Origin: Sipunculus nudus | Taxonomy: Eukaryota; Annelida; Sipuncula; Golfingiida; Sipunculidae | Assembly: GCA_026874595.1 (NCBI GenBank) | Contig: CM049321.1 | Span: forward strand, 18,322,979-18,386,978 | Reading direction: 5' to 3' | Length of the DNA stretch: 64,000 nt | Part shown: positions 1 to 13,534 of the stretch, one piece after another | How the letters are laid out: every line of letters starts with the position of its first letter | Numbering within the stretch: the stretch's first letter is position 1 | The notes under the pieces: generated by a model | Told to the model about the DNA's origin: nothing | Seen by the model: the letters and a program-made list of their open reading frames with translations, nothing else | Database searches by the model: none | Translations under genes and position numbers: made by a program

Positions 1-2120
1 TTTATAAATATAACTAACGAAAAATATAACTGAACACTGACTACGATAACCTGCTATTTAGTTATAGTCGTGTTTCCAATAACCCTGTGCTCTGGTTAAA
101 ACAATGTTGGCGTTTATATTATCAATTTATTTTGACAATTAAAAGCAATTTGAAAAGGACACACAAATTAGTATGTCTTAAATGATAATAATGTTACGAG
201 ATAATTTCGATCCTCCTAATACACCTTACCTCGGAACAGATCTGTCTTCCCACCACGTGACTCATTTTAATCCAATGCAAGTACGCCATGCTCAGCTCCG
301 ATGCCTGCAATACTAAGATAAAACACTATCGAACAACTCGTTTATTTCTATCTATTTGTCTCTGCCATTAATCATGCCTTTTTCTTATACAGACAGTGAA
401 GCGTTAAACCGATTTTATGTCATATTAGAGCTTACTTTTGCATCGGAATTTACAAATGTAAGGGCCAAATGTATTTACAGTAATAGTAATCGATGTATTT
501 AAGTTTTGAGATATATGTCCAATGTGTCACGTAACATAAGCCGGGAAAGGCAGCCCTTGTATTGTTGTGTCAGGTGTGGTGAGACTGCGTGGTCCAGATA
601 TTTGTGTTTTGGAGAACGGAACATACCTATCGATATACTAGTACTGTTTATAGTTGGCCTGTATTTAAAATCCACAGGGAGACAATTTTTCACTTGAACA
701 ACTCTACGTAGAGGGCCTAGCGGGTGAGGTATAAATCCATAAAAAACGAAGATCGACTAATTAATAGGTAGAGCCAAAAATATAAGCAGAATTACAGGCT
801 ATTTCTGATGTCATGAAAAAAAACTTCCATAAATGAGCCTTCGAAGACCGTACTGCTGATAAACAAAGTTTGTAGCGTCCTTGGCAAACAGCCCTGAGAA
901 CCTGAACGAAACAGTGTTTTGTTTTACTTTTGAACATCTGACAGTCCATGCTACGTCTGCAGTGGAAATTATTAAATTAAGGCTACTCATAAGTGGAGAA
1001 AATGTCCCTTCGTAATGAACCAGTAACAGTAACCAGACAAACTGTTGTACTAAAAAGGGGTATTAGCAGCTTTGCAGACTAACCTGCAAGTATGATTTTC
1101 ATCTATTCTTGCATATCAATATTGTAATGCACAACACAATCTAAAAATATTAAGGCAGAACTTGATACCACTACAACCATTTATCTGGACACAAAACAAG
1201 AAAATAATAAGATCTCTGACGATACGTGCATTTGAAAGTGTCTCTCGAAAACCAAAAGGTGGCCTTGGAAAGGGGATTTTCAGATACTTAAACAGGTCTA
1301 CGCTTAAACAGCCTTACTGCTACAGGCAAATGTCGGGCTTGTCTAAGTCGGGTCTAATCTCCCATGGTGGTGTGGTGGGGGGGGGGGTTAAGTCATTTAT
1401 ATTCTCATTTCAACATGTCACGAAATATAAATACAACTAAGAACAACTATGGCCCCTGCTGTACGCTGATTTACTGGCACGTTTCAGGGAAACGGCACTT
1501 ACGCACTTACGAGTGACATCATTGATTATCCGCTGTGACATCACGACTCTCACTCTAAAGATGGCCGTATATAATCACCTGCTATGTCCCCCGTGTAAAC
1601 AAATGTGTTTAAAAACCTGTAAAACAATAGAGCTCATTCTTGGGTAATTTATACATAGATCACATTAAATTCATAACAGTTGTTCCATGTACCATAATCA
1701 ATGCTGCTAACAGACAAACAGACGGGCAAACCGAGCCCCCCCCCCTAAAAAAATAATAACCCAGCCTCTCGGCGGCGATAACCACCAAACGGGCCATGAA
1801 GCGCGCCTAGATATGTCATAAAACATATGTACATTCTGTTTAAAAAATAATAAAATTTATAATTATCTGATATTGCTATTATCTTTTGAAACCATTAAAT
1901 ATTCATTGGTTTTAAAGCAAACAGAATAAAATGAAGTAACCACATATGTAAATACAGTTAATATCATCCATAATACGATTGTAATGTGTGTGTTTAAGAG
2001 TATCAGGAAGATTACAAGTGTGCTGAAATATTCTGAACACGGTTTTGTATCTAAAAGCAGGGCGCTTGGCTGAAACGAGAGCAGGTTTCAATTTGAATAT
2101 ATTTATTTACAGTATTCACG

Positions 2121-2171
<51 letters not shown>

Positions 2172-2600
2172 TTGTTTTCAGGTCCCTGTATATGTTAGCT
2201 TGAGATATATATATTTCTAAATATACTTGTTCAAAATGACATGTCTTCTTCATTTAATCTTTTATCTTAAAAACGATTACATATGTAAGAGTTATGGTTT
2301 ACACCTTTTGAAGTTTACATAACATAAACAAACATACATTCTTGTATACAGATGCACACTGGGTGAGCTAATGTTGTCCTTTAAGCTTTATTCAAAATAA
2401 TACTAAAGAAATTACAACAACTTAGAATTCTATAGCGACATCTGAATGGTATTGGATACACTGAACGGTTGACTATCAGATGACCTTGAATGGGATCAAA
2501 TAATTGTATGCAAAATACAATAAATATGACATTGAAGTTTATGCCTGAGATCTGAAATGGAAAGGTAAACGCGGATGCAATAGTATTAACTTGATTTCAA
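1..2600. other. Non-genic AT-rich stretch
   Basis: I see no convincing gene here. The open frames are short and lack family signatures. The stretch holds a G10 run near 1378-1387, a C run near 1735-1745 and a (TA)n array at about 2124-2170. Confidence 0.6.
2124..2170. repeat. (TA)n microsatellite
   Basis: About 47 bp of uninterrupted TA dinucleotides is directly visible. Confidence 0.95.
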
Positions 2601-2709
2601 ATGGTATCGATTTATTTAGTTAAGAATGAAAACATTTTGTTTCAAAGAACATATATACGTGTTAAGTTGAGTCTTCTTTTGCCGCATATGTTTCTGCTTG
2701 CTTTTTCCA

Positions 2710-2842
2710 GAACGGTCTATTGAATACAAAGAAAGGTATACAGATGCACAAAAAGTAGAGGGTTCAATATCATGTCCCTCAATGGTATCAGAGGAGCAAG
2801 ACACTTTTTGTGTAAAGACCAAATGGAAAAAGCTCATTCCAA
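2710..2842 (+). CDS. Possible isolated exon, function unknown
   Basis: An acceptor-like pyrimidine tract ending in TTTTTCCAG precedes an open stretch that, entered in phase 1, reads ERSIEYKERYTDAQ and continues to two cysteines (SCPSM, DTFCVKTKW). It can end at an AAG|GTGG donor-like site. The phase-1 start and paired cysteines vaguely recall the CTLD half-exons elsewhere in the window, but no WIGL motif or partner exon is seen nearby. A chance open frame is equally possible. Confidence 0.2.
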
Positions 2843-2999
2843 GGTGGTTTTCAATTAACCATACATTTTTGTTTGCAGATTTTGTTCGTCCTCCGAAAAA
2901 AGCCGTTCCCTTTTGGCAAAGATGATTGATAAAACCAATCCGTAGTACTAAATATCGTGTACAATGACTATCCGAGATACTCAAGGTCTCTTTGTGTCA

Positions 3000-5380
3000 G
3001 AAAATTGACATTTGTATCTGCATAATTGTTGATACAAATTTATTCGCCGCAACCTTTTTCAAAAGAGTGAACACACCTATTGGAGTAATTTCAAGTCTTT
3101 AAAGATCATGTTTTGGTTATGGTGTGGTTACACCAGGCCGCAAAAAGCTTGGCTGTGTAGCAATAAAGGAGCCACTTTGACAGGCCTTTTACATACCCTT
3201 CACCAGACAAAGCAAAAGGTGTAGTACTTTCCGGAAGATGTCCGCTCATTCACTCAGGCTGTTATTTATTATCATAGAAAAGTAATGGTTTAGTTAGAGT
3301 AGCTTATGTATAGAGTAATTATGGGTTCCAGTATAACACGTGTCGCATCTTAATGTCAACATCACCGCAGACCTTCAGAAGAGAGCATAGCGAGAGCTAT
3401 TACAACGTATATGGTAAATAAAAATATATTAAACAAAAACATTTATTTTACATGGATTGTACAACTAGTTATAATAACTAATATGGGACACTCTCAATGG
3501 CTTGGATGTTTGCGCTCGGTAGTCGGTGGGTATAACAATTATAAAGGTCTCCTTGTTTAAAAACCTCCCTTTGAGACTAATACTAATACGTAGCTAGAGA
3601 TATCAGAATGAGAAGGAAATTATTGACTTTGGCGATAGAAAGGTTATCGCTACTTACCAAACAGGATAACATGAGGTACGTCAACCGTCTAGGGTATCAA
3701 ACAGAGAGCAAAGAAAAAAGATCAGGAAAGTATTTTCCTTTGGCCTTGCAGGCGCTTTTTCCGGTTCATCACAGAACGACATAACAAAGACAGATGCAAT
3801 GTTCCGGGAACTTATAAATAATAAATATGTATATTTTCGCGCGGTTTTTCAGTTGCGTGCCATGGGTACCACCTCCAAGAAAAATGATTATCACTTCAAA
3901 CTAAAAAAAAAGGCCACTTAATTCGTAAGTTTAACACATTACTGACGTGATTATCACCTGCAGGTGGCGCCACCTCAATGTAAAGAACTTCTTCACTCCA
4001 AAATGGTCTTTTTCACGTTCCTTCAGATGTCAGTGTATAAGAATACTTTGGCCTTTAAATCGTATGCAAGGAATTATTTAAGCTTGGGAATTCAACAAAT
4101 ACTATATTGAATAGAATTATTTTCAGACTGATGTATCCACCGGAGTTCAAATATTGCTGATCAAGATTTTTTTTATTCCATATATGGTGCAAAATCTTTA
4201 ACTTTTATCTCATAAAGCACTTCACCAATAATTACCAAATGTTAAGACATATAGATCACACGAAGGGCATGTGTTTAAACATGCAGGGGGCGCTCCTTCT
4301 AATTAACAAATTTCTGCATAAAATGTTACAGCCATATTTAATGGCCACAACCATAAGAGGTACCTATTTGTTCAAATCTGTCCAGTTTACAAACTACATC
4401 CCCGATATATTTTGAAGGAAGTTTTTTCCAAGGTTTCGGAAAATTTGGGTATCACTGATGTAACACTTTCCTTGGAAAACACATGACGGGGGACTATTTG
4501 TTCCTCTAGGCCCTTTTTTTTCTTAGCATTTTCACCGAGCTTGATGATGCATTATTACCTGCTTCAGATCATTTGTTACCATGATATTTTCACTTTGGCA
4601 TAGTGCATGCTTGTAAAACACTATTGTTAAAACAAAATAACCTCATAAGTGTTAAGAAACATCTAGAATGGAGACTTCTGATTTAGGCAACTAAGTACAA
4701 TTAATTTCACGGCTTGATTGTTTTGGCACCCTTATTTACCTGTAATATATACACAGCCTCGTCTATGTATGGTTATATTCTTCAATATCACCACATTATG
4801 TCAACCTGTGCCTTTAAAGACACACTTTCACATTAATTTGAATTATAGATGATTTTTAAGTAACATTGTGTCCGCATACGTGTGGTTAAAAAAAATTGTA
4901 AAAATACTTTTATCATAACACATTCCTGACGAAAAGGTCAAACGGATTAAACTTTACCTTGACAAGGATTTGAAGGGTGATTCCGTATTCGTAATGTATG
5001 AATTAATGGTACCAAATATTCTATGGACAGGGGGACTTGTCACCGGTAAGTTTACCATTTGTAACGATTATACTCAATGATTAACTATTAATTTACCAAT
5101 ATATCTGTTGTAAAATTCTAAAACAATACCGTTAATTTAAAAGCAGATAATAAGAATTGTCTTAATTACCTACGAATTAATAGAGCAGTACATGTTGCAT
5201 ATTTGATAATTTGAAAATGTATCCTTTAAGTTTCAGGATTAAGGATAGAGTTACGTACCTCATAAATACTGGTAAAGTAATATAGGATTGAACTTATTAC
5301 CTCCGCCTTGTGCCGGGAGCTATGTTTTTGGTAGCGTTGGTTTGTCTGTTAGCAACATTAATTAAAATTTCTGTAACAGA
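3000..5380. other. Anonymous intergenic DNA
   Basis: I see no gene, RNA or recognisable element. Only short homopolymer tracts and A/T-rich sequence are present. Confidence 0.5.
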
Positions 5381-5390
5381 TTGTGATTGA

Positions 5391-5500
5391 ATTTTCAGGA
5401 AAGCTCGACATTGATACAAGGAACAATAAATTAAATAATGGATGTCATCCGTGAGTAAACAACCCCGTAATGAGTGTTTTATAGGGTTTTATAACATAGT
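5391..5500 (+). repeat. Local direct repeat, copy 1
   Basis: The block begins ATTTTCAGGAAAGCTCGA, continues through a run with GATACAAGGAACAAT, and ends in GTGTTTTATAGGGTTT. It recurs about 256 bp downstream with scattered substitutions. The copies lie too far apart for a simple microsatellite. Confidence 0.75.
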
Positions 5501-5646
5501 TTGTTTTACACGGGGATGTAGCATTGGACAATATGACCATCTTTATTTTAATATTTTGGTGGAGGTAACCGCCTCCCTTTATTTAATGGTAACTTATCTA
5601 CGTATATGTACATCTGCGGAATTCCTTTTTCGGTTTTGGGCTAGGA

Positions 5647-5755
5647 ATTTTCAGGAAAGCTCGATAATGATACAAGGAACAATTGATTAAATGTAGGAGG
5701 TCATCCATGAGTAAGCAACCCTGAAATATGTGTTTTATAGGGTTTCAAATAACAT
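5647..5755 (+). repeat. Local direct repeat, copy 2
   Basis: This is the second copy of the block at 5391-5500, in the same orientation. It has several substitutions but the same order of conserved words. No coding function is evident. Confidence 0.75.
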
Positions 5756-5759
5756 TAGT

Positions 5760-8300
5760 GATGTGTGATTCTTGTTGCTTGATAGAGGAGGAGCCTACAT
5801 TTGATGCGAGCTGGACATTGTTCGGAAATTCGCAGGAAAGAATTTATTAGTATCAGTCCCAAAAAATGAGGAAACCAGGAAGCGAATCCATTACACCATG
5901 AAGAGTTCCGGAATAGACACGAAATGGATCGGAGAATATTGGAAGAGAAAGAAAAATGGATCTCAAGATGTATGGTACGAGACGGCTCCAGAAAGCTATT
6001 AAGGACCAGCCGAATAAAATATGTATGCGGGATCTAAGTACACAACGGCATTGACTGAGCTTAGCTTACATCAGAAGGTATGGGAATGTTTATAAGGTAT
6101 GATTACGGAAATGCTAATGATCTATTCTTGTCGGTCCTTTTAGTTTGGCCAGTTTGCTATTCCTGCCTACCAATCCGATTATTGTCATAACGACCAATTT
6201 AAAACCTCCAGCCACCTTAAAACCTGCTGCCAAATTAAGCGAGACGAAAGCAAAGTTTTATTATATGCCATTAACAACAACTAGGGTTACCTCTATGAAG
6301 AGATACGTTCCCGAAATAAAACTGATCAAACTTTAATCCCATTAGAAACATACGTGACCACCATAGAATTGCCCACCTCTGTATCAGCTGCAATATACAG
6401 CGTTAAAAAACCAAAACATGTGTCAGTAAGAACCACTAGGGTTACTTCTGTGTCAATTAAGCTTAAGTTCTAACATTTCATCCATTAGATCTGGTCAGAC
6501 TTATCACCCCATCATACGCAATCGGACCCAGTCATTAAACATCGGAACCAATAAGTCCCAATTTTATTCCTATTGGACCCAGTCGGACCTTGAACGTACA
6601 TATATCCCTTGCAAATCATGACATCAAATCTGATAATTGTAAAATAAGGTATCATTTCATGTTTCATCTATGACATATGGCTTTTCATGAAAATGGAAAT
6701 GTCAAATTTAAAATATAACATCTACTATATATTTTATATTCGGATAATGTAAACATTTTTTATTTACGGGTAATATGGTAATACTGATGCTCTAATCTAA
6801 TGCAACGTATTTGTTAAGGAACCTTGGGTCGTATGCGTTGGGAATAGGTTAACACTGTTTTTCGCTGAGAGCCCTCCGATAGCCGTCTACTACTTTTTAA
6901 CGTGTTCACTTTTATAATGGTATTATCTATATGAATGTGTGATAGTGATGCTTTCAAGGGCCTGTTGGAGAAACTATTAAATGATCTACCCAACATACAT
7001 TACATGAAGGTTCATTACCATACCGTGTAACGGGGCAAAGCATATCAGTTACATTTAAAATAAAAGGCTAGATATGATGCTTTCAAGGGGATGTGAGGAA
7101 ACCTAAAAATTGAATTCCGCAAGTATTCATGAAAAGAAATTGAATGAAAGTACATTATTATACTGAACTATATGTAAGGAGGCAGAGTTTGCCAGTCACC
7201 TTTTAAAAGATTTTAGGAATTTATTTTGCAGATTGTAAAGGAAAAACCCCTTGGGTGCAACGAAATAATATGTGAGTCGGTCACTTGGTCTGCAGCTTAC
7301 GGGAGAGTCCTCTGGGCGTAATTCGGCACATAATTATATAACCGCTATAATATCTGATATTTAAATGTTAGGCTTTGGTGCGCACGGTCATATTACGATT
7401 GGTCTTGCAGCAACAGCGTTTGAACGACTTTTCTTAAGGAGACCATACAATACTGCTGATCTAATTTAACTCTCTACATTTGATTTTAATGCTTGTGATA
7501 CATTTAATTACTTTTGTTTCAGAAGCAATAATTCTCAAAGGTCGCTTTTCTAAGTTCCTGGGGTTCATGATGGACATTATTGAGAATGTCTTAGAACATG
7601 CTATGAAAAGAACCACATCTCCTGCATTAATACATTGTTTTGGACGTCCTAGTTTATTCTTTAATGTTCATAGATCTCGTTGATACCCCAAGCCGAGATG
7701 ACAAATGTGAGACTAATACAACAGCTGATGAAGAATACCTGCCGAGCTGCTTTCTGTCCATGGAATCTAATGTTTGAGGCGTATGTAACAAAAATATTAT
7801 TCAACAAATCACGTGAAGAACGTTTTATTCTTATACATAAGATTTAAAACTCAGTCATTTTGTAAAAAAAAAAAACAGTATGTATATATTTTAAATAATT
7901 TATGTAAATAATGGTGGTGAAATAAGAATACATATCTTAGTTAATAGTGTGTATCGGATTAATGATTTAAACCTCAGGAAAATGTTAGGTACTTAAATCA
8001 TATAAGTTTATTTATTCTAAATTAAAATGTATCCATTTAAAACATTGCATATAAAACGGATTCCCCTTCCATAAGTAAAATATCCATCATCGCAACTCTA
8101 AGGAACCCAAAAACATATGCCGTGTAATGCATACGAAGCATATTATTATAAACGGTCAAAGCTTAATCCAGCTTAGGATATGTACTTTTTTCGAATAAAT
8201 CTTCACAAAAGGCACGTGTTAGCTGAAGAAGAACGAAGTTATTGAGTTAAAACCAAACACTGATATAACCTATTTTGAAAAGTAACTCTAAACCATTTGT
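5760..8300. other. Anonymous stretch with short open frames
   Basis: I recognise no gene. An open frame at about 7505-7683 follows a good acceptor (TTTTGTTTCAG) and could be an exon, but its translation has no family features that I recognise. Short GGACCCAGTC/GGAACCAATA-like words recur around 6520-6590. Confidence 0.4.
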
Positions 8301-8318
8301 GAAATACAGTATTCCAGG

Positions 8319-8413
8319 TTTATAGCAGATCGTTTCTATTACGGTTGCTGCGTTTGGATTATTAGGAATCGCTGGGTTCGGTGACGTTATTGTGAACATG
8401 AAATATCAGAACA
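8319..8413 (+). pseudogene. Possible relic of a CTLD-receptor transmembrane exon
   Basis: The frame reads QIVSITVAAFGLLGIAGFGD and then VIVNMKYQNR, followed at once by a GT donor in phase 2. The membrane exon at 42448-42358 (minus) has the same hydrophobic layout, ends MKLRMR|GT in phase 2, and starts in phase 1. Entering this copy in phase 1 at ATTCCAG gives a TAG at the place of the tryptophan codon in the 42-kb exon, which a TGG to TAG change would explain. No matching CTLD or tail exons were found nearby. The similarity is short, so this is tentative. Confidence 0.3.
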
Positions 8414-8419
8414 GGTGTG

Positions 8420-11400
8420 AAGATTCAGTGTATGATCCATGAACAACAACTATTTTTTTTTAATTAAACAGAAATGTGTTCAATTATGTATAATAAGGTA
8501 ATTAGAAGGTAAAGATAATAGAATGATAGAAATTAACATTTTGGTATATTCTGCTGAAATACAAGACTAAAGAACACTAAAATGCAAATACATTTATTAA
8601 CTTTTGACTACCCCATTGGTACAGACCAAGGTTTTACCTTCAAACATAAGCCGCGCAATTAAGCACTGACGATCAAAACACTAGCAGACAAAGCAGGGTA
8701 ACTCACATCACGGTTATTTTGTATATAACGGAAACATTACACTAGAATCTCTGAATTGGATTAGTTTCCAAATTTATGTGTTTCTGTAAACCTGTGTCTG
8801 TACAATGCTTGCTGTACAAACAGAGACTTCCATAGACGGCTTGTACTTTTTCGGTTTGTCCTTTCTATGCAATTTGTAAACTAAAGCTGTAAGGAAATTT
8901 ATTGGAAACCGCTTAAAAAAATATATTTTATGAATTTAAACCAGTTATCCGTGAAATGATTCTTTCAAAAATTGGAAATACTGAAATTGACATCATGTTT
9001 AATCTTTAAAAAGTAAACTATACGATATAAGATCAACACATGTCCACCAAAAAAGCTATTTTCATGATTACGGGTACAATAAATGAAAATGAAGCTGGGT
9101 GCATAATTATAAATTACTGAAAATTAGTTTAATTTACTTGAAAAAAATTAAAAATAATGTTATTGTACAAAATGTTGGTGTCGAAATTGCAATTAAAAAG
9201 CAATAACAAAATTTAAAGAAGAAAAGCGCTTTAAATATAATTAGATGCTACAAAAGGCACATAATACAATTATTTTCTTATTTACATTGTTGTTCCATAA
9301 CTAACTAAAACAAACAGTTAATGGAAAAGATCATACAGGATCGAAATTAACTAAAAAAATTAGCTTACTTTAAAAAAACTATCAAATGATATAATGTTGC
9401 TTGTTTAAATATACATATATAGAGTTAAAACGAAAACAAACCGATTTTTAATATATATATCTCTATGCTTTTCAAGGTAACGATATACCCTGTTTTATTC
9501 TAAAATGCCAATTCGGGTGCCAGGGTAGTTTTCCGGGGAGGTTAAGGTAAAGGGTATTTTGATTTGGTACGGCATTTTGTGCGTTCTTACATGTTTCAGT
9601 TCAGAAATATGGATGGCGCGTCCGTGACCTGTGTGCTGTCAGTAAAAGTATCACCGCCGTATGGGGATAGAATGTAGATAGGTAGTTAACTTCGACGAAT
9701 ACAACGGTAAAATTGTAATTTGAGGGAAATTTGTTGTGTCTCCTTAACATGTAATTATCCTTTACACGTACCTGAGAATATGCAGTGTCAGGGGACACAG
9801 AACACAGCACAAAGCAGTGTTAGCTGCGAATAACGATCCATATCCTGCCAGCAGGCGTGCACCTTCAGCATTATCTGGAGCTTCGAGCAGCTTTATATCG
9901 CCATTTTGATCCTTTGTCTTTGGACGAACTGGCTGTGAGACAGCCGTTACATACTTCAACGAGTAACGCGTTTTAAGGCTTCATGAGGATGCAAATGTAA
10001 CGCATCATAACCCACCGGTACCCTGTCAGTTGGCATAAACCAGGCCAGTCCTTCGCTTTTTTAGTGTATTTTCTGAAAGCACCTAGAATGAGCGAGAAAA
10101 ATACTATTTTAACACGACAATTGATATATCCGTCATGGTGTTTGTTGAATTTCTGACTGCATGAATACAACCATGGCCCGCAGGGGTTATTAGACGGCAG
10201 CCAACTTCTAAGCGATTCAGAAAATGACTCGTTACCATAGACACGTAGCGTCAGTTTGGTTTGTGAGTTGACATGTATTTATATTTGTTATTCATCATAC
10301 GTAGCCTATTAATGGTAAGGTTATTGGCTGGCTACCACGATATCAATGCCAAAGGATTGAAGACCACTGCGATGAATTAGTCGGTATGCCTTGCATAACG
10401 ACTCAAGTTAGACTTACTAGAACACGACCAGTGGCTAATCAGTCGTGTACTCGAGGCTAGCATCTTTTGTGATATTGTGGTAATAGCACATTTTCCTTGT
10501 ACCTGGTGGTCCTTTTGGTCTTACGTAAGAGATTATGTATAGTATTATGATAAATTATCAAGCGGAGGCAGATATATCTCATGATTTCTCGGTTTTTATA
10601 TCTATATAGACCAGACGGAGCAGGGGAGCATGGAACAGAATAAGAAAAACGAGGTGCGTGATTGGATTCGGGAGGCACAGAGCAGTGAACGAAACAGGTC
10701 AGAAGAAAGCTCGTTAGGAGTAATGAGGTTAGCGATCATGTCACGATTGATTACAAGTGTGGGACTGGATACAGGGATTACTCGGATTTCCTAGAGCTCA
10801 TGAAAAATTTTCACATCTATAGGTTTCAGTCGCTCCATACAAGTAATTACTCAAAGAAATGCATTATGCAAATACTATTGTTTTGGAAATCATATAAGGA
10901 TGTAAATGGAATTCTAAACGGGACATATTCATTCTGCGTCATAGAAATTCATGTATATGCTTTATGGTAACAACATGATCATATATGAATGTTACACACA
11001 CATTTTAGTCAATACATTTTTAAAATACATTTAGTGGCTACATTGGTAACAGCATGTACGAAGTACTGAGACAAGTCAACATATATCCAAATTTCGTGAT
11101 ACATATCGCACCCTAAAATATATGAAATTTGTTCTAAGTCAATATTAAAATTTATTCGTGATGCAATTCTCGTTTATCTTTAATATGGTTTGTGTAATTC
11201 TTGGTTAACGATAACTCCAGCGAAGGTGCAACCGTCCGGCCGTATGGCCGTTTGTCTGTTAACAATGCACAAATCGTAACCACTGGACCTGGAATCTTCT
11301 AACTTTACATCCAGAGAGGTCCATAAAAAATCCCTTTGGAAAGCTGGAATTAGGTCTCTGTAACCCATATTCTTCAAGCTATGGGGCTCCGAAGTACCCC

Positions 11401-11480
11401 CGGGAATAATGTAAAATTTGATACAAAAGCTCAAGTATCTGAACAACTAATGCCTTGATCACCATGATTCTTACATGTAT
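8420..11480. other. Anonymous intergenic DNA
   Basis: No gene is supported. The open frames on both strands at 9.6-10.7 kb and 11.2-11.4 kb have no recognisable domain and no convincing splice context. Confidence 0.5.
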
Positions 11481-11519
11481 GCGGGGAACTGTCGGTTTTC
11501 CAGACTAATCCCTGGGATT

Positions 11520-11945
11520 CTTTGCTACCATTGCGCATAGCCCGGCACAACGCGCACTCAGCATCCACTCACTTTGCTACCATTATGCGCTCAGCGGCTA
11601 ATGAGCGCAAAGTGCGCGGTAGCAAATCAGACCTGCGCGGTAGCAAGTGGCTATCATTGCTACCCATGGGGGCTATGAATTTGGGATCGCAATCTGCTAC
11701 TATTGACGTAGTGCTAGTATTTGATGCCAGAGGTGGCTCGGACAGGACCACTCAAAGCAATATGCGCGGTAGCAATTAACTCTCGCAAAGTAGCAAACTG
11801 GGGCCTGTTGCATAAAATTTCCGAAAATCGCAAAGTTGCGATGGGTTTGCTATGAAAATTGCAAAGCTCTTGCGACGGTTGCATAAAACATGACGCAAAT
11901 TTCACGTACTTGCCACGCACTTGCGACGCAATTTATGCTTCACGT
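11520..11945. repeat. GC-richer repeat block with GCGGTAGCAA and TTGCGA motifs
   Basis: The block at 11549-11780 repeats GCGCGGTAGCAA-like words in both orientations. From about 11800 the sequence turns into GGGCCTGTTGCATAAA followed by alternating TTGCGA/TCGCAA words, ending near ACGCAATTTATGC. This looks like the terminal part of a DNA transposon or MITE because of its internal complementarity. I cannot define target-site duplications or assign a family. Confidence 0.4.
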
Positions 11946-12849
11946 GTCTTGTTTTCTAAGATGCTGCCGGCACCTTCACCTTTCAGACCTTCCCAAGGCC
12001 TATCCATTGTGAGTGTGAAACTATTTGCCTCCCAGGTAGTGAAAAATCGTGTAACCACCTTCGATAGATACGGTGGCTGATTTAGGACACAGAAAAAAAA
12101 TATTTATCTCGAGATCTCGAGATAACATCTCGAGATCTCGACATAGAATTTCGCAAAAAAAAAAAAAAATTAGGGGAAAAAAAACATTTTAGGAAAAAAA
12201 AATTTAGGAACCAAAATAAAATTTTTACGAAGCATAAAAAAAAGTTTACGAAGCAATAAAAAAAATTAAGAAACAAAAAAAAATTAGGAAGCAAAAAAAT
12301 AATATCTTTCGAGATCTCTAGATAAAATGTCACACTTTTCGAAGCTGAATTGATATAAAGCAAAGCAACGTTATGGGTAGAGTATACGTTAAGAGTGCTA
12401 ACTATTGCAATTATAAAACAAAGACCATGTATACTGTTTTTAACTGAACGGTAATACAATATAATTAATTTAAAATCAATCAAGTTTGTATATCCCCTAC
12501 GATAAGGTGAATTAAAGAAAAGTTCAATATAAATTCAATATTTAATTATTCATATCCGTAAGGAAAGTGTCAAAGCCTAAAGAAACTGAAACATTCTACC
12601 TGAACGGCGGATTCGGAGCCATGGCTGTTAAATCACTCAAATAAAAATGTTTAGGTCTGCATACATGCATTGTGGGTACCTTATTATTTTAAGAATAAAA
12701 ACAAATATGAGCTTCTTATAGAAACACGCTTTTTGTACAATTTCTTTCAGCTTTTGGTTTTATTGGAATGGTGTGTTGTTTTATGGAACATGTATTAGAC
12801 AATCATAAAATATGCTAAAAATGATTACTATGTTTTCAGGTAGGTACGC

Positions 12850-12873
12850 TGAGGGGGGGGGGGGGGGGGGGGG
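12850..12873 (+). repeat. Poly-G tract inside fold-back element
   Basis: An uninterrupted run of more than 20 G lies in the element core. The equivalent place in the second copy (about 60820-60850) is a diverged C-rich tract on the opposite strand. Confidence 0.9.
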
Positions 12874-13534
12874 CTTCAGCCCCTAAAGCCCAAGTCTTGA
12901 TCCACTATAGCTATAACTAAAGCTAAGATTACCTTTAGTCAACCTATCTTCATAAATGTTTTATATTCATAAATAAACGTTTTAAATATTTCGATCATCT
13001 CTCATCATGATTTTTCTTCAGCATAATGCTCTGCTTTGGTCTTAAAGTCGCTATTCACCTGCCTTATTTATAGAATCTTTGTAATACAGGCTAACTCTGC
13101 CTATACATATTAAAGAAGTGAAGGTAACCATAAACATAAACTAGGTAAACATAATCTATTAAACCTTTCATCAAAATGAGCCAATCCCATGGGTAAAGGC
13201 GGTGTCTTTGTCTATATACATGTGTTTTTATAACATGGGTCGGGGGGGGGGGGGTGCAAAAATTGCCACCGGTCGTAATAGAAAGACGTCCGGCAGAAAC
13301 ATCTGGCTTCAATTCAGAGAGTACAGAGTTCTGTAAATGACAAATACTGCATTGCTTCAGATGCTCTAACGAATATCAACTAGTGATCTTTCAATAACTC
13401 GGTTACAGGTTTTTATCTGTATGGTAACACTTGCACAAGTGCCTTGTGTACAGGATAAAATGGTTATACGTCAAAGTGGCGTTATAAGACCCATTCCCAG
13501 CTTGGGTTATCTTTATTTTTTTTGCTTCCTAAAC

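Noticed and set aside
1162-1440. 92-codon plus-strand open frame
   Set aside because: It has no domain, runs through a poly-G tract, and shows no splice or promoter context.
2616-2984. 122-codon minus-strand open frame
   Set aside because: It has no recognisable motif and overlaps the exon-like plus-strand stretch. AT-rich DNA gives such frames by chance.
11522-11920. Open frames on both strands with GSK/SLL-rich translation
   Set aside because: They are products of the GCGGTAGCAA repeat block. Three frames are open only because the repeat lacks stops.
12082-12483. 133-codon minus-strand frame rich in F and L
   Set aside because: It is the translation of the A-tract array of the fold-back element and is low-complexity.
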